64,000 nt of DNA from Bacillus thuringiensis (GCF_014932895.1 NZ_JACYOF010000002.1:992001-1056000), one strand, 5' to 3'; positions 1-10,412 are shown, counted from the stretch's first letter. The notes: generated by a model from the letters alone, not told the origin. Translations and numbers: made by a program.

Positions 1-126
1 TGCTGGAATAAGCGCCTCTATCATCGGCAAGCCTATGCCAAGAAGCGGTCCGAATGCCTTATAACTTTCAACAATATGATCCATATTTTCCGGTGAAAAA
101 TACTCTTTGATTGCCTGAAAATCCAT
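1..126 (-). CDS. TVP38/TMEM64 (DedA-like) membrane protein, N-terminal fragment
   Basis: Only the first 42 codons lie in the window; the gene runs off the left edge. The visible part reads MDFQAIKEYFSPENMDHI and then a hydrophobic stretch starting GPLLGIGLPMIEALIP. This looks like the amphipathic start plus first membrane entry of TVP38/TMEM64 (SNARE-associated) proteins of Bacillus. A purine-rich AAAGGGG lies 11 bases before the ATG. The family assignment rests on recalled similarity of a short segment. The family consists of integral membrane proteins implicated in lipid handling. Confidence 0.6.
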   Translation of the reverse strand, partial: MDFQAIKEYFSPENMDHIVESYKAFGPLLGIGLPMIEALIPA

Positions 127-380
127 TCTACACTTTACCCCTTTACTCTAATTACTACCTCTACTTTATCATTGCTTATAGGAAAGAGGAAATGGTAGAT
201 ACGACATATGGAGACGTAATTATTAAGTTTCCATATCTTTCATTAGAATTCCTTCATTATTTAGCTATGATAATCTATCAATATTCGACAGGATGTGTTG
301 TACGTTTGACTATTTGAGGAACAATATTTTTTGTGGTTTTATTAGTAATTTCCCCCATAACCTTCTTGGTAAGTGAAATT

Positions 381-408
381 ATATCGACTTACCGATAAAA
401 ACTGACAA
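381..408 (+). repeat. Dispersed short repeat, copy 1
   Basis: The core ATATCGACTTACCGATAAAA followed by CTGACAA recurs almost unchanged at 40030-40056, and inverted at 2922-2950. All three copies sit between or just after genes. The rest of the 127-437 gap shows no convincing gene. Confidence 0.6.
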
Positions 409-417
409 ACAAAAAGA

Positions 418-433
418 ATGGGGTTTCCCCCAT
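418..433 (-). terminator. Terminator of comK
   Basis: ATGGGG/CCCCAT hairpin directly after the comK stop, followed on the minus strand by TTCTTTTTG. Confidence 0.6.
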
Positions 434-437
434 CCTC

Positions 438-1019
438 TCATGCTTCGCCTTCTTTCACAAAATACACTTTCTCATATGCTGGTCTTAATTTAGATTCTTC
501 ACTTTTATCAATCTCTTTAAAACAAGGATTTCCTTGTTTCTTCTTTCGGTCTTCATACTCTGTTCGCAATTTCGCTGTACGATTTTGCTGATTTTCAAAA
601 CTAGTTTTTGATATTTCTAATTTCACAGCAAAGCCATTTATAAATCTAATAATAAGGTTTCCATCTTTTAATTCTTTATTACTTTCAATATAAAAATGCG
701 ACAACCACGCGCACTCTTTTCTAGAATAAGAATAGGTAGGGAAAAAATAAAGTTGATCTGTCGGACTAATCGCAATCGGTGCTTTATGTGTAATATGAGT
801 TAACTCTTTCGTTCCTTCTTTTCTTCCTAAGAAACTGGAACCATGCTTACGGCAACTTCTTTCTATAATATCTAGAGGCTTTTGAAATACGAAAAAAGAA
901 TCTTCCATTTCAACTACTCGCGTGACAATTTTCTTTTCACTTAGAATAACAGGAAGTAAAGCCATTGTATTTTTATTTACAACATAATTTTCGACATAGC
1001 GTTCCACTTTACTTTTCAT
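438..1019 (-). CDS. comK: Competence transcription factor ComK
   Basis: 193-residue protein of usual ComK length. It contains the stretches recognisable in ComK proteins: an N-terminal segment ending in TMALLPV, FFVFQKPLDIIERSC near residue 42-56, GSSFLGRKEGT, then HKAPIAISPTDQLYFFPT and a CAWLSHFYI motif. ComK binds AT-box pairs (AAAA-N5-TTTT) and activates DNA uptake genes in Bacillus. The upstream region is very AT-rich and could hold such boxes, but I did not define one. The C-terminal tail (about residue 150 on) is basic and acidic low-complexity, as expected for the part recognised by MecA. B. cereus group genomes carry two comK paralogs; which one this is cannot be decided here. Confidence 0.9.
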   Translation of the reverse strand: MKSKVERYVENYVVNKNTMALLPVILSEKKIVTRVVEMEDSFFVFQKPLDIIERSCRKHGSSFLGRKEGTKELTHITHKAPIAISPTDQLYFFPTYSYSRKECAWLSHFYIESNKELKDGNLIIRFINGFAVKLEISKTSFENQQNRTAKLRTEYEDRKKKQGNPCFKEIDKSEESKLRPAYEKVYFVKEGEA

Positions 1020-1306
1020 ACTCTATTATCTCCTTTTTATTTTTCATTTATATTAGCAGCTGCATATATAATTTTAGCACCTATGAAAAGGAAATGCTTT
1101 ACACATTGCGCTTTTTTACAATCTTTTATCATGAATCAAATATCTGTTAAATTATAAAAAATTAATATGATGATAAATTAATTAAAACCTACACAAAAGG
1201 CATTTATACTATCTATAAATATTTATACTTGGTTCCTCTTTTCACATCATTAAAACAATTAACTTTGCTATAATTAAAATATAAATCCAATATATGGAGG
1301 TCCGTT

Positions 1307-1492
1307 ATGGAAGAAAAAGAGATTCAACCAACCATTCACATGAAAAATAGTAGCATTGTGATCGTGAAAAATTCAGCTAGTATTATATTCGGTTTATTTT
1401 TCATTCTCCTGTTCTTTGCGAAACCTTTTCGTATATCGAAATGTCCAGAATGTAAGAAACGAGAGAAGGAAAAAGCGGGAAAAGAACAATAA
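1307..1492 (+). CDS. Small single-pass membrane protein, function unknown
   Basis: 61 codons preceded by a good ribosome binding site (GGAGG, 8 bases before ATG). The protein has a polar N-terminus, one hydrophobic segment at about residues 22-42 (SASIIFGLFFILLFFAKPF), then a short CPEC motif and a very charged Lys/Glu tail. It ends at a strong hairpin terminator shared with cspA. No family recognised. The lone CxxC pair is too little to call a metal site. Confidence 0.6.
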   Translation: MEEKEIQPTIHMKNSSIVIVKNSASIIFGLFFILLFFAKPFRISKCPECKKREKEKAGKEQ

Positions 1493-1520
1493 AAAAAGGA
1501 TGGCAGCAGCCATCCTTTTT
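1493..1520. terminator. Bidirectional terminator
   Basis: GGATGGC-AGCA-GCCATCC stem flanked by runs of A on the left and T on the right, so it can stop the small membrane protein gene (+) and cspA (-). Confidence 0.85.
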
Positions 1521-1539
1521 TCTATCATCAACTATAAAA

Positions 1540-1743
1540 TTATAGTTTGATTACGTTTTTAGCTTGAGGTCCACGGTTACCGTCTTCGATTTCGAAGCTA
1601 ACTTTTTGACCTTCTTCTAGAGATTTGAAACCGTCAGTTTCGATTGCAGAGAAGTGTACGAATACGTCGTTTTCGCCTGGAACTTCGATGAAACCGAATC
1701 CTTTTTCGTTGTTAAACCATTTTACTTGTCCTGTTACTGCCAT
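1540..1743 (-). CDS. cspA: Cold shock protein CspA
   Basis: 67-residue one-domain cold shock protein. Both nucleic-acid binding motifs are present: RNP1-like KGFGFIEV (residues about 14-21) and RNP2-like VFVHFSAI (27-34). It acts as an RNA chaperone binding single-stranded nucleic acid in the cytoplasm. The N-terminal MAVTGQ extension distinguishes the CspA form of the B. cereus group from its shorter paralogs, as far as I recall. TCCTCC lies at 1750-1755 on the plus strand, giving a perfect GGAGGA Shine-Dalgarno. A long AT-rich leader with a dyad lies upstream. Confidence 0.95.
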   Translation of the reverse strand: MAVTGQVKWFNNEKGFGFIEVPGENDVFVHFSAIETDGFKSLEEGQKVSFEIEDGNRGPQAKNVIKL

Positions 1744-1814
1744 AATTATTTCCTCCTAAGAAAATACAAATTTTAATTTTTTTAGTTTTCCTATCTAAAA
1801 AAAGAATCCACACA

Positions 1815-1880
1815 TTATCAAATACGAAACATAAACTAGTTCTCACATACTTTTTCTCGTTCGTTTTCGGCACTTGATAA
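1815..1880 (-). promoter_or_regulatory. Structured leader upstream of cspA
   Basis: TTATCAA (1815-1821) and TTGATAA (1874-1880) are inverted and extend inward with similar GAAAC/GTTTTC arms, so the RNA could fold into a long stem before the cspA start. Long structured leaders are typical of cold shock genes, where they control stability and translation. The remainder of the 1744-2119 gap is AT-rich promoter DNA. Confidence 0.45.
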
Positions 1881-2119
1881 CATATGGATTGCTTAATTTA
1901 ACTATTCAACTGACATTATCATAGCACATTAAAATAAAATGTACAATCTTTTTTGAAAATAACTGACAAATTAAATTGATTGTACATTCGTAAATATTTG
2001 ATTTTAACACATGCAGAATTCACTATAAAATGAACACATACATCATTTGAATGCGATTACATCCCTTGTTCTGAGGTGTTACAATATACTCAAGCGGTCG
2101 CGATATTGGAGGGGATTAT

Positions 2120-2911
2120 ATGTCAAACTATACAAACGAAGAAAAGCTTACAGGGGGAAACGTCTCAAATGTACATCGTTCTGAAAATACTGTTCGGCGA
2201 GAATTAAAGCCTGGCAGCGCACAAATTCATCAATTATTACAGCACTTAGAAAAGAAAGGATTTCATCACGCTCCAAAGTTTTTAGGGGTAGATGAAAAAG
2301 ATAGAGAGATTTTATCCTTTATTGAAGGAGAAGCTGGAAATTATCCGTTAAAAGAATATATGCGGTCTAATGATATTTTAAAGAAAATCGCAAAGATGCT
2401 TCGCCTGTACCATGATGCGGTAAGTGATTTCCCGTTAGTAGATGATTGGAAACCGATGGATCATACTCCAAATAACATGGAGGTTGTATGCCATAACGAT
2501 TTTGCCATATATAACATTATTTTTAATGACGAGAAACCAGTAGGCATTATTGATTTCGATGTTGCTGCTCCTGGTCCAAGAATTTGGGATATCGCTTATA
2601 CGCTTTATACTTGTGTCCCTTTAAGTAGAGTGTATTATACAGAATCGGGTGAGGCAGTTCATTATGAATCGGCACAACATGCTAATCGTATGAAAGAAAG
2701 AGTGAAATTATTTGTCCAGTCCTACGGGAAAAGTATGAACGAAGATTACATAGGTATGGTACTACTACGCCTAGAAGCGTTATGTACGTATATGAAAAGA
2801 AAAGCAAAAGAAGGCGACGTAAATTTCCAAAGAATGATTGATGAGGGACATTTAGAGCATTACGAAAAAGATATACAGTTTATTCGTGATCATGGAGCTG
2901 AGTGGATTTAA
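2120..2911 (+). CDS. Aminoglycoside phosphotransferase (APH)-family kinase-like protein
   Basis: 263 residues with an APH/choline kinase fold signature: the catalytic loop VCHNDFAIYNIIF (about 129-141, Brenner-type HxDxxxxN) and the metal-binding IIDFDVA (about 149-155) followed by GPRIWDIAYTLY. The N-terminal Gly-rich region GGNVSNVHR would hold the nucleotide. The substrate is unknown; many relatives act on small metabolites rather than antibiotics, and no resistance phenotype can be inferred. GGAGGGGATTAT precedes the ATG, giving good support for the start. The gene stands alone, downstream of the cspA promoter region and in the opposite direction. Confidence 0.75.
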   Translation: MSNYTNEEKLTGGNVSNVHRSENTVRRELKPGSAQIHQLLQHLEKKGFHHAPKFLGVDEKDREILSFIEGEAGNYPLKEYMRSNDILKKIAKMLRLYHDAVSDFPLVDDWKPMDHTPNNMEVVCHNDFAIYNIIFNDEKPVGIIDFDVAAPGPRIWDIAYTLYTCVPLSRVYYTESGEAVHYESAQHANRMKERVKLFVQSYGKSMNEDYIGMVLLRLEALCTYMKRKAKEGDVNFQRMIDEGHLEHYEKDIQFIRDHGAEWI

Positions 2912-2921
2912 TCAACTTTTC

Positions 2922-2990
2922 TTTTTTGTCGGTAAGTCGATTTCGTTTGTCGAATCGCTGATATATTTTTATTTACGCTCGAATCGTTCG
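2922..2990 (-). repeat. Dispersed short repeat, copy 2 (inverted)
   Basis: On the minus strand the segment reads GCGATTCGACAAACGAAATC then GACTTACCGACAAAAAA. This matches the plus-strand copy at 40015-40050 almost base for base. It lies in the gap between the convergent phosphotransferase and aceA genes. Confidence 0.65.
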
Positions 2991-2998
2991 AAAAATAA

Positions 2999-3028
2999 TA
3001 AGGGGCACCCTTCAAAAAGGAGCCCCTT
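2999..3028 (-). terminator. Terminator of aceA
   Basis: AAGGGGC/GCCCCTT stem (3000-3006 with 3022-3028) followed on the minus strand by TTATTATTTTT. Confidence 0.7.
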
Positions 3029-3032
3029 CCTT

Positions 3033-4310
3033 TTATTTCGTAAACTGCGCTTCTTCCGTAGATCCTTTTAACGCTGTCGTTGATGAAGTACCGCCTGTAA
3101 TGACTTGTGCTACTTCATCAAAGTAACCTGTTCCTACTTCGCGTTGATGACGAGTTGCAGAGTAACCGTGTTTTTCTGCTGCGAATTCTGCTTGTTGTAG
3201 TTCAGAGTATGCTGCCATGCCGCGCTCTTTATAGCCGCGTGCTAATTCAAACATGCCGTAGTTTAACGAGTGGAATCCAGCGAGTGTTACGAACTGGAAC
3301 TTGTAACCGTAAGATGCGATTTCTTTTTGGAAGCTCGCAATTGTTTCTTCATCTAGTTTTTGTTTCCAGTTAAATGAAGGTGAACAGTTGTATGCAAGTA
3401 GCTTCCCTGGATGCTCCTTATGAATTGCTTCCGCAAATCGTTTTGCATCTTCTAAGTTTGGTTCAGATGTTTCACACCAAACGAGGTCTGCATACGGTGC
3501 ATACGCTAAACCACGCGCAATTGCTTGATCAAGTCCTGCTTTCGTACGGTAAAATCCTTCTGGTGTTCTTTCACCCGTAATAAACGCTTTATCAACCGGA
3601 TCGATATCGCTCGTAATTAAATCTGCTGCATCCGCATCTGTTCTTGCTACAATAATTGTCGGCACTCCCATTACGTCCGCAGCAAGGCGTGCAGAAATTA
3701 AATTGCGCACCGCTGTTTGCGTTGGCAGTAATACTTTTCCGCCTAAATGGCCACATTTTTTCTCTGAAGATAATTGATCTTCAAAGTGTACACCCGATGC
3801 GCCTGCTTCAATCATACCTTTCATAAGTTCAAATACGTTTAATTGTCCACCAAATCCAGCTTCTGCATCTGCTACAATCGGTACGAAATAATCTGTATCA
3901 CCGCTTCCTTCCATATGCTGAATTTGATCTGCACGTTGAAGCGTTTGGTTAATTCGTTTTACTACAGCAGGTACGCTGTTCGCTGGATATAAACTTTGGT
4001 CTGGATACATATGTCCAGAAAGATTCGCATCGGCCGCTACTTGCCAACCACTTAAGTAAATTGCTTTTAATCCCGCTTTTACTTGTTGCATCGCTTGGTT
4101 TCCTGTTAATGCGCCAAGTGCGTTAATATAATCTTCCGTATGAAGCGATTCCCACAGTTTCTCTGCCCCACGGCGTGCTAGTGTATGTTCAATATCAATC
4201 GACCCGCGCAAACGAATTACATCTTCTGCCGAATATGGACGTGTTATCCCTTTCCAACGTTTATCTAATTCCCAGCTCTCTTGTAATTTATCGATTCTCT
4301 CGTTCTTCAT
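3033..4310 (-). CDS. aceA: Isocitrate lyase
   Basis: Cleaves isocitrate to succinate and glyoxylate, the first step of the glyoxylate shunt. The catalytic signature KKCGH is at about residues 184-188, with the nearby HFEDQ motif and [10 protein letters not shown] place the start at the second ATG (425 residues). The AAGGGG run touches the first ATG (4319) but is correctly spaced for ATG 4310. It lies 23 bases after aceB on the same strand, so the two form an operon that supports growth on acetate or fatty acids. A stem-loop terminator follows. Length and motifs are complete. Confidence 0.95.
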   Translation of the reverse strand: MKNERIDKLQESWELDKRWKGITRPYSAEDVIRLRGSIDIEHTLARRGAEKLWESLHTEDYINALGALTGNQAMQQVKAGLKAIYLSGWQVAADANLSGHMYPDQSLYPANSVPAVVKRINQTLQRADQIQHMEGSGDTDYFVPIVADAEAGFGGQLNVFELMKGMIEAGASGVHFEDQLSSEKKCGHLGGKVLLPTQTAVRNLISARLAADVMGVPTIIVARTDADAADLITSDIDPVDKAFITGERTPEGFYRTKAGLDQAIARGLAYAPYADLVWCETSEPNLEDAKRFAEAIHKEHPGKLLAYNCSPSFNWKQKLDEETIASFQKEIASYGYKFQFVTLAGFHSLNYGMFELARGYKERGMAAYSELQQAEFAAEKHGYSATRHQREVGTGYFDEVAQVITGGTSSTTALKGSTEEAQFTK

Positions 4311-4333
4311 TTGTTCCATCCCCTTTTCATTTT

Positions 4334-5923
4334 TTATAAAATTTCATAACCCGGTAATGTTAAAAACGGTACGAACTCATCATTCCGAACGAGATTTGTA
4401 AACAATGCTGTCGCCTCTTGGAATCTCCCTTTCTTAAAGGCTTCCTTACCAATCTCGCTTTCTATTTTTGCTAATTCTTCTTCTTTCCATTCTTCCATTA
4501 ATTCAAATGTAATATTGCGGCCATCATTTAGTTTTCCGCCTTCATGACGAATCCATTGCCATACTTGCGCTCTTGAGATTTCCGCTGTTGCCGCATCTTC
4601 CATTAAGTTATAAATTGGCGCTGCTCCCCGTCCGCTTAACCAAGATGCAATATATTGAATACCTACGCTAATATTCGTACGAAGGCCCTCTTCTGTAATC
4701 GTTCCCACTGGTACTTCTAATAAATCTTTTTCTGTGACATGTATTTCTTCACGTTTTCTAAAAATTTGATTTGGCGTTTTCATAATATGATTAAATACTT
4801 CCATCGCGACCGGTACAAGTCCCGGGTGGGCAACCCAAGTCCCATCATGACCATCTAAAGCTTCGCGCTCTTTATCAGCACGCACCTTTTCGAAAGCTGC
4901 TTCATTCGCTTCTGGATTATTTTTAATCGGAATTTGTGCTGCCATTCCTCCAATTGCTGGTGCATTACGGCGATGACACGTTTGAATTACTTTTAAAGAA
5001 TACGCACGCATAAACGGCGCCGTCATCGTGACTTGCGCTCTATCTGGAAGTAAAAACTCATTATGATTACGGAAGCTCTTTAAAAAACTGAAAATATAAT
5101 CCCATCTTCCGCAGTTTAAGCCAGCAGAGTGATCTTTTAGCTCATACAAAATTTCATCCATTTCAAACGAAGCATGAATCGTTTCCAGTAACACCGTTGC
5201 TTTAATTGTTCCGTTTGGAATACCGATGTATTTTTGAGCAAATACGAATACGTCATTCCATAATCTCGCTTCTAAATGACTCTCCATTTTCGGTAAGTAA
5301 AAGTATGGTCCACTTCCTTTTTCTAAAAGTGCCTTCGCATTATGGAAAAAGTACAGGCCAAAATCCACTAAGCTGCCGGACATATCCTTTCCTTCAACTT
5401 GCATATATTTTTCTTCTAAATGCCATCCTCTTGGACGCACAATGAGTACAGCTGTTTTATCATTTAATCTATATTCTTTTCCTTTATCATTTTTATATGA
5501 GATCGTTTCCTTTACTGCATCTCGTAAGTTGATTTGACCCTCAACCACATTTTCCCAAGTTGGTGAATTGGAATCTTCAAAATCCGCCATAAAAAGATGC
5601 GCTCCTGAATTCAAAGCATTAATAACCATCTTTCTATCTACCGGCCCAGTAATTTCTACGCGGCGATCCTCTAAATCTTTCGGAAGCTTGGCGATTGTCC
5701 AATCCGCTTCACGTATATGTTTTGTTTCTTCTAAAAACTTCGGAAACTCCCCTGCATCAATTCGCTTTTGTTTCTCCACACGTTTTTGTAAAAGTTCTAT
5801 GCGGCGCTCATTGAAATTTTCATGTAGTTCCTTTAAAAAACTAAGCGCCTCAGGTGTCAATATTTCGTTGTACGCTGGTAACATTTCTCCGACGAGTGTA
5901 ACCCGTGAAGTTTGCGTCGACAT
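4334..5923 (-). CDS. aceB: Malate synthase A
   Basis: 529 residues, the normal size for malate synthase A. Condenses glyoxylate with acetyl-CoA to malate, completing the glyoxylate shunt begun by the adjacent aceA product. Recognisable segments are [20 protein letters not shown] (about 112-131), [11 protein letters not shown] and [20 protein letters not shown], then [15 protein letters not shown]. An AAGGGG Shine-Dalgarno lies 8 bases before the ATG. It is the first gene of the aceBA pair. Regulation is probably through carbon status, but no CcpA site was clearly seen in the short leader. Confidence 0.95.
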   Translation of the reverse strand: MSTQTSRVTLVGEMLPAYNEILTPEALSFLKELHENFNERRIELLQKRVEKQKRIDAGEFPKFLEETKHIREADWTIAKLPKDLEDRRVEITGPVDRKMVINALNSGAHLFMADFEDSNSPTWENVVEGQINLRDAVKETISYKNDKGKEYRLNDKTAVLIVRPRGWHLEEKYMQVEGKDMSGSLVDFGLYFFHNAKALLEKGSGPYFYLPKMESHLEARLWNDVFVFAQKYIGIPNGTIKATVLLETIHASFEMDEILYELKDHSAGLNCGRWDYIFSFLKSFRNHNEFLLPDRAQVTMTAPFMRAYSLKVIQTCHRRNAPAIGGMAAQIPIKNNPEANEAAFEKVRADKEREALDGHDGTWVAHPGLVPVAMEVFNHIMKTPNQIFRKREEIHVTEKDLLEVPVGTITEEGLRTNISVGIQYIASWLSGRGAAPIYNLMEDAATAEISRAQVWQWIRHEGGKLNDGRNITFELMEEWKEEELAKIESEIGKEAFKKGRFQEATALFTNLVRNDEFVPFLTLPGYEIL

Positions 5924-6071
5924 ATTAGCATCCCCTTCTTAAACTGTTTTATAACAGATTTAATTTTATGTTTTATATTATATAACAAATCTTCAGAAAA
6001 GGAAGTTTTTTTTGAAAATTCATTTCACTTTTTTTAAAAACGCCGTTCTTTCGCACTTTATTTCATACAAA

Positions 6072-6104
6072 AAAAGGACACTGTTATACAACAATGACCT
6101 TTTC
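6072..6104 (-). terminator. Probable terminator of the EamA transporter gene
   Basis: Imperfect stem AAAAGGACACTGTT/AACAATGACCTTTT with an A/T-rich flank, just downstream of the transporter stop. Confidence 0.4.
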
Positions 6105-6149
6105 GTAGCATCTTCCAACATAAAAAATGAAATTATATCGAACACAACT

Positions 6150-7058
6150 TTACATTTCAGAGGTAGCACTTCCCTTCACCGATAGTTCCTTTTCTCTTCC
6201 CTTACGAAAAGTCAGTGCCATTCCTACAAAAATAAGGACAATCCCTGCAACTTGCATACTAGTCGGTCTAAATCCGGTAAAGACCGTATCTAATAGTATT
6301 GCAACAGCAGGATCTAAAAACACTAATACAGAAATAAGTCTCGTCGATAAATCTCTTAAACTGTCAAAAAATAAGTAATATACAAACCCAGTATGTATAA
6401 GTCCTGTTGCTGTTATCATCATCCAGTTCGTCTGTGTTAAACCTTGAAACTGTCCGAAATCTACAAATGGTAACAGTAAAAATATGCCTAAAAACGTTTG
6501 TACAAATGTCATCGCATATGCACTTGTATGCTTGATTCCTTTTCCTAATAAAGTAGTAAAAGCATAAAATAACGCTGCAAGAAGTGCCCATACCATTCCA
6601 GATGACATGAGTTTCTCGAGCGACACACTTCCATCTACTCCAGCTACTAAAACTGTGCCGATGAAACAAATGACAATGGACATAACCGCAAATGTTGTTA
6701 ACCTCTCTTTAAATACGATACTCCCAATCATTAATACGATAATCGGGGCGAGGTGATAGACAGAAATCGCAATTGTAATCGACATGACCTCAAACGCTTT
6801 AAATAAAAATACCCAGTTAAAAACGAGAAATACGCCGCACGCTAATATTTGCATGATTTCTTTTTTATTCCATTTCTCACTTTTATATTGTCCTGTCGCT
6901 AACCAACATAACGTTAAAAATATAGTCGCGCAAATACAACGAACAAATACTAATTCAAAAGACGGTAAGCCCGTTTGGACAGAAAAAAATCCAATCGATC
7001 CAAAAATAGACATCGAAAGGATCATTTTGATAGCTGGCATTGATTTTTTATTAAACAC
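6150..7058 (-). CDS. EamA-family (DMT superfamily) transporter
   Basis: 302 residues made almost wholly of membrane helices; about ten can be counted, in the two-fold EamA repeat typical of drug/metabolite transporters. The second repeat begins near MSSGMVWALLAALFYAF. It is expected in the cytoplasmic membrane as a proton- or substrate-coupled exporter. The substrate cannot be told from sequence; family members export amino acids or metabolites. GTG start supported by AGGAGGAGAG about five bases upstream. It stands as a single gene between terminators. Confidence 0.85.
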   Translation of the reverse strand: MFNKKSMPAIKMILSMSIFGSIGFFSVQTGLPSFELVFVRCICATIFLTLCWLATGQYKSEKWNKKEIMQILACGVFLVFNWVFLFKAFEVMSITIAISVYHLAPIIVLMIGSIVFKERLTTFAVMSIVICFIGTVLVAGVDGSVSLEKLMSSGMVWALLAALFYAFTTLLGKGIKHTSAYAMTFVQTFLGIFLLLPFVDFGQFQGLTQTNWMMITATGLIHTGFVYYLFFDSLRDLSTRLISVLVFLDPAVAILLDTVFTGFRPTSMQVAGIVLIFVGMALTFRKGREKELSVKGSATSEM

Positions 7059-7192
7059 CCTTTCTCTCCTCCTACAGTCACTCTCTTGTAAACTAAAAAT
7101 TCTAAAAACATTACATTTTATTATATATTACAATCGAAAAATTGTAAAAAACTAGAATATAATAAGTGACACCCACACAAAAATTTCATAAT

Positions 7193-7231
7193 AAAAAATC
7201 ATCCTTTTTTTCTTACATAGGATGATTTTTT
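7193..7231. terminator. Bidirectional terminator
   Basis: Perfect 13-base stem AAAAAATCATCCT/AGGATGATTTTTT. It lies 3' of the chemotaxis receptor gene (-). Confidence 0.8.
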
Positions 7232-7277
7232 ATATTTATTGAAAGGAATTTCTCTATATAAAGACTTACATATACTA

Positions 7278-9005
7278 CTATTTTTGAAGAGTAAATTGGG
7301 AAACTATCTGTTTTAATCCTCCTGCTACGCTGTGCAGATGTTCAATTGAAACTGAGATCTCTTGAACAGATTTTTCTTGTTGTTGAATGGACTCCTTTAC
7401 CCTATCAGTTCGATCAGATGATCTTTGGGAAATTTTAGCCATGTCTTCTGCAGAAGCAGAAATTTCCTCACTACTCGCCGCAATTTCATCTGTAGACATA
7501 GATACCGTTTGAATTTGCTCAGATACTTGCTGCACTTTTTCTGTGATTTTTCCAAATACTTTTTCTGTATGCATTACTACTTGTGTACCTGCCTGTACCT
7601 CATTATCTACTTTCTCCATCATATCTACTGTATGATTCGTTGTTCCCATAACTTGAGTAATCAGCTTCTCAATTTGTTTTGCAGAATCACTAGATTGTTC
7701 TGCTAATTTTCGTACTTCATCTGCCACAATTGCAAATCCTCTACCACTTTCCCCAGCACGTGCAGCCTCAATTGCGGCGTTTAATGCTAATAAGTTAATC
7801 TGCGAGGCAATACCTTGCATAACATCAATGATTTTAACAATTTCTTCTGATTGTTCTTTCATAGTCTCTACTTGTTTAACACTGCTATGTACTGAATTTT
7901 GGATTGTATCTATCTGTTGAATCATTTGTTTCATTAACTTATTGCCACTCTCTGCATCCAATGCTGTTTGAGCAGACAATTCATTTACAGAGGATGATGT
8001 ATTCACTATGCTCTGCATTCCTTGTGTCAACTCTTCCATCGCACCCGCCGTTTGTTCCATTGCCTGCATTTGGCTCTCTGCGCCATTTGCAACTTCTTCA
8101 ATATCTATAGTTATTTTCTTCGCTACACTGCTAGATACTTCTGATGCAGATACTACTCCGTCTGCATGTTGGAATAAAAGCTGAATATTATTCTCTACTT
8201 CTTGCATATTTGTTCTTAGCCCTGCAATCATCTCGTTAAAATCACTTACTAATACACCTAATTCATCCTTAGCATTATAATCACCATGTACAGTTAAATC
8301 TCCTTCTTTCGCCCTTTCCATCATACGACTAACCGTTTGTAAAGGAGCAACTATAAGCTTGCTAATAATATAACTTACTATACATATAACGATTGTGATA
8401 ACTACTACAAGAATGATAAAAGTAATAATGGATCGATCTATCATTTTTTGAGAATCCTTAAATACTTGATCGGCTAATTTTGAAACATACGCTTCTAAAT
8501 CTACCGCATAACCAGCTAGCTCTACTCCCTTTGGTTTTAATTCCTTCTGAAATTCGTTTATCATTTGAGATTCGTTTGTTACCTTCACTTTTTCAAACAA
8601 CTTTTTATATGTATCCATATAACTTGGTAAAGACTTCTTCATCTTTTGGAACAGCTCATCCTCTTGCTTACTTAAATCGAAGCCATCATCATATTCTTTT
8701 AATAAAGAATCATATTTTTTAAGATCCTTTTCAATATTACTAATAATCCCCTCTTTATTCGCTCCCTCATTTTGTGACACTGTAATCAATTCTAGTAAGT
8801 TATATTCTAAAGAATTTTGTGTACGAAGCATCCCTTCTAATAAAATTGCAGAATATTGATAATCATCTACTACAACCTCTGTATCTTGTTTAATCTTATG
8901 AATAGAATTAATTGCTACACAGCTCATAATTACCATGCCCAAAACAGCTAATGAGATAAGCGAGAATAATTTATATTTCACTTTTAAATTTTGTAAAAAA
9001 TACAT
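7278..9005 (-). CDS. Methyl-accepting chemotaxis protein
   Basis: 575 residues with a transducer layout. There is a membrane helix at about 12-33 and an extracytoplasmic four-helix type sensor to about 190. A second membrane helix at about 191-214 ([20 protein letters not shown]) leads into a HAMP domain (215-268) and a long coiled-coil signalling domain. The highly conserved hairpin tip reads [18 protein letters not shown] and continues with [20 protein letters not shown]. It relays ligand binding to CheA/CheW. The ligand is unknown; the sensor region resembles the CHASE3/4HB type and shows no Cache fold I can recognise. Single gene with its own terminator. AAAGGTG precedes the ATG. Confidence 0.93.
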   Translation of the reverse strand: MYFLQNLKVKYKLFSLISLAVLGMVIMSCVAINSIHKIKQDTEVVVDDYQYSAILLEGMLRTQNSLEYNLLELITVSQNEGANKEGIISNIEKDLKKYDSLLKEYDDGFDLSKQEDELFQKMKKSLPSYMDTYKKLFEKVKVTNESQMINEFQKELKPKGVELAGYAVDLEAYVSKLADQVFKDSQKMIDRSIITFIILVVVITIVICIVSYIISKLIVAPLQTVSRMMERAKEGDLTVHGDYNAKDELGVLVSDFNEMIAGLRTNMQEVENNIQLLFQHADGVVSASEVSSSVAKKITIDIEEVANGAESQMQAMEQTAGAMEELTQGMQSIVNTSSSVNELSAQTALDAESGNKLMKQMIQQIDTIQNSVHSSVKQVETMKEQSEEIVKIIDVMQGIASQINLLALNAAIEAARAGESGRGFAIVADEVRKLAEQSSDSAKQIEKLITQVMGTTNHTVDMMEKVDNEVQAGTQVVMHTEKVFGKITEKVQQVSEQIQTVSMSTDEIAASSEEISASAEDMAKISQRSSDRTDRVKESIQQQEKSVQEISVSIEHLHSVAGGLKQIVSQFTLQK

Positions 9006-9122
9006 ATTTTCACCTTTATTCCTTTATATATAGATTTTTAAAATTTTATAGCTTATTATTTACAAAATCACAATAAAAAGCAATGATAAATATTCCCATT
9101 ATCAAACTTTTATTTTTATAAG

Positions 9123-9156
9123 AAAAAAGAAGTAGCATAGTTGCTACTTCTTTTTT
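9123..9156 (-). terminator. Terminator overlapping the M48 protease stop codon
   Basis: AAAAAAGAAGTAGC/GCTACTTCTTTTTT stem. The TAG stop of the protease gene is inside the stem. Confidence 0.75.
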
Positions 9157-10412
9157 TCTTGTTTCTCATATTGTTCAAACGCATGAATTCTTTCAAAAAT
9201 CGGCGGATGCGTGTATAAGAAAAACTTCACTAATGCAGGCGGATTCACTTGGCTTAAACTTGTTTTTGATAAGTATTGAAAAGTTTTCACGCCTGATTTC
9301 CCATCTTTCGTCATATCTAAAGCATATTGATCTGCCGCTCGTTCTTCTATACGTGAAACATAGTTTGTTGCTGGTTGTGATGCAAAAGATAATACAGAGG
9401 AAATTAAGAAAAATAAAGGCAAAATTGAGAAACATGCCATTTTTGAAATTTGCAGCGTATCTCCCCATTTTCGAATACACATATTTAAAATACGACTAAT
9501 TAAATACATACCTATAAACGATAACAAAACATAACTTGCAACGCCCCAATATATATGTTTCATAACATAATGTCCCATTTCATGGGCCATTATAAATAAA
9601 ATCTCTTTATCCTTTAATTGCTTAAGTGTTGTATCCCACATTACAATACGCGAATTACGGCCAATTCCTGTTACATATGCGTTTAACGAATTCGTTTTTT
9701 CCGACATATTTACTTCATATACGTGTTTAGCAGGAATATCAGCTTTGTCTGCCATCGCTAAAATTTTCGTTTCTAACTCTTTATTTTTCAGCGTCGAGAA
9801 GTCGTTATAAAGTGGATCAATAATAACAGGTTGCACAAACGTTAAGAAAATCGTAAACGGTACAGAGAGTGCCCATCCTACTAGCCACCATCTCTTCGGG
9901 AATTTACGGATGAGCCATAATAAAACCGTAACAATGAGCAGCATAGTCGCATAATTCACCCAAAAATCGATGACATGATCTTTTATCCAGCTTTGTGTAC
10001 TTTGTGTTGAAATACCGTAATCAACGGACACTTTACGCCCAATCCATTGCATTGGTAATGCTAGCACCGTTGTAAGTAATGATAAATAAAAGAAATAAAT
10101 TGCCACTTGTAAGACACTTATTTTAGTCGTTTCCTTCGACCATTGCTCAAACTTTTTTGAAATACCGAGCACAAGTACAAATAATAAAATAACCCATTCA
10201 AGAGGCGTCGCTAAAAAATACAGTAAATTTTTCACGCGCGAATAATCTTGGCTTAGCGTAAGCTCTTTCGCATTCATAAAAGTTTCTGGATCTGCACTCG
10301 TTCCTTTATACATGTCTGGAATGAGTTCATGATTCCATCCAAATAAATACCAATATATAAATAACGCAAATCCAACGTACAAAAAAAGCGACCACCCTAT
10401 AACTTTCTTCAC
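9144..10412 (-). CDS. M48-family membrane metalloprotease (Ste24/CAAX protease 1-like)
   Basis: 422 residues. The zinc motif HEMGH is at about 277-281, and the third ligand region EERAADQYAL lies near 350. About six or seven membrane helices surround the active site, as in Ste24-type enzymes, and the C-terminus is charged (QEKKK). A role in membrane protein quality control is known for relatives. I chose the GTG at 10412 because AGGAGGG lies six bases upstream. An in-frame ATG 17 codons earlier has no ribosome site and would add a non-hydrophobic extension. It is next to, and on the same strand as, the decaying small-membrane-protein operon, but a bidirectional terminator separates them. Confidence 0.9.
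   Translation of the reverse strand: MKKVIGWSLFLYVGFALFIYWYLFGWNHELIPDMYKGTSADPETFMNAKELTLSQDYSRVKNLLYFLATPLEWVILLFVLVLGISKKFEQWSKETTKISVLQVAIYFFYLSLLTTVLALPMQWIGRKVSVDYGISTQSTQSWIKDHVIDFWVNYATMLLIVTVLLWLIRKFPKRWWLVGWALSVPFTIFLTFVQPVIIDPLYNDFSTLKNKELETKILAMADKADIPAKHVYEVNMSEKTNSLNAYVTGIGRNSRIVMWDTTLKQLKDKEILFIMAHEMGHYVMKHIYWGVASYVLLSFIGMYLISRILNMCIRKWGDTLQISKMACFSILPLFFLISSVLSFASQPATNYVSRIEERAADQYALDMTKDGKSGVKTFQYLSKTSLSQVNPPALVKFFLYTHPPIFERIHAFEQYEKQEKKK

Noticed and set aside
111-317. Plus-strand frame near the left edge
   Set aside because: No family features and mostly promoter DNA; only a weak site before an internal ATG (about 190), so not called.
2120-2911. Antibiotic resistance phosphotransferase
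   Set aside because: Only the general APH/choline kinase motifs are present; nothing points to aminoglycoside or macrolide substrates.
3107-3580. Plus-strand frames across aceA
   Set aside because: Antisense shadows of a complete conserved gene, as are the similar frames across aceB, hemY, lcfB and cysA.
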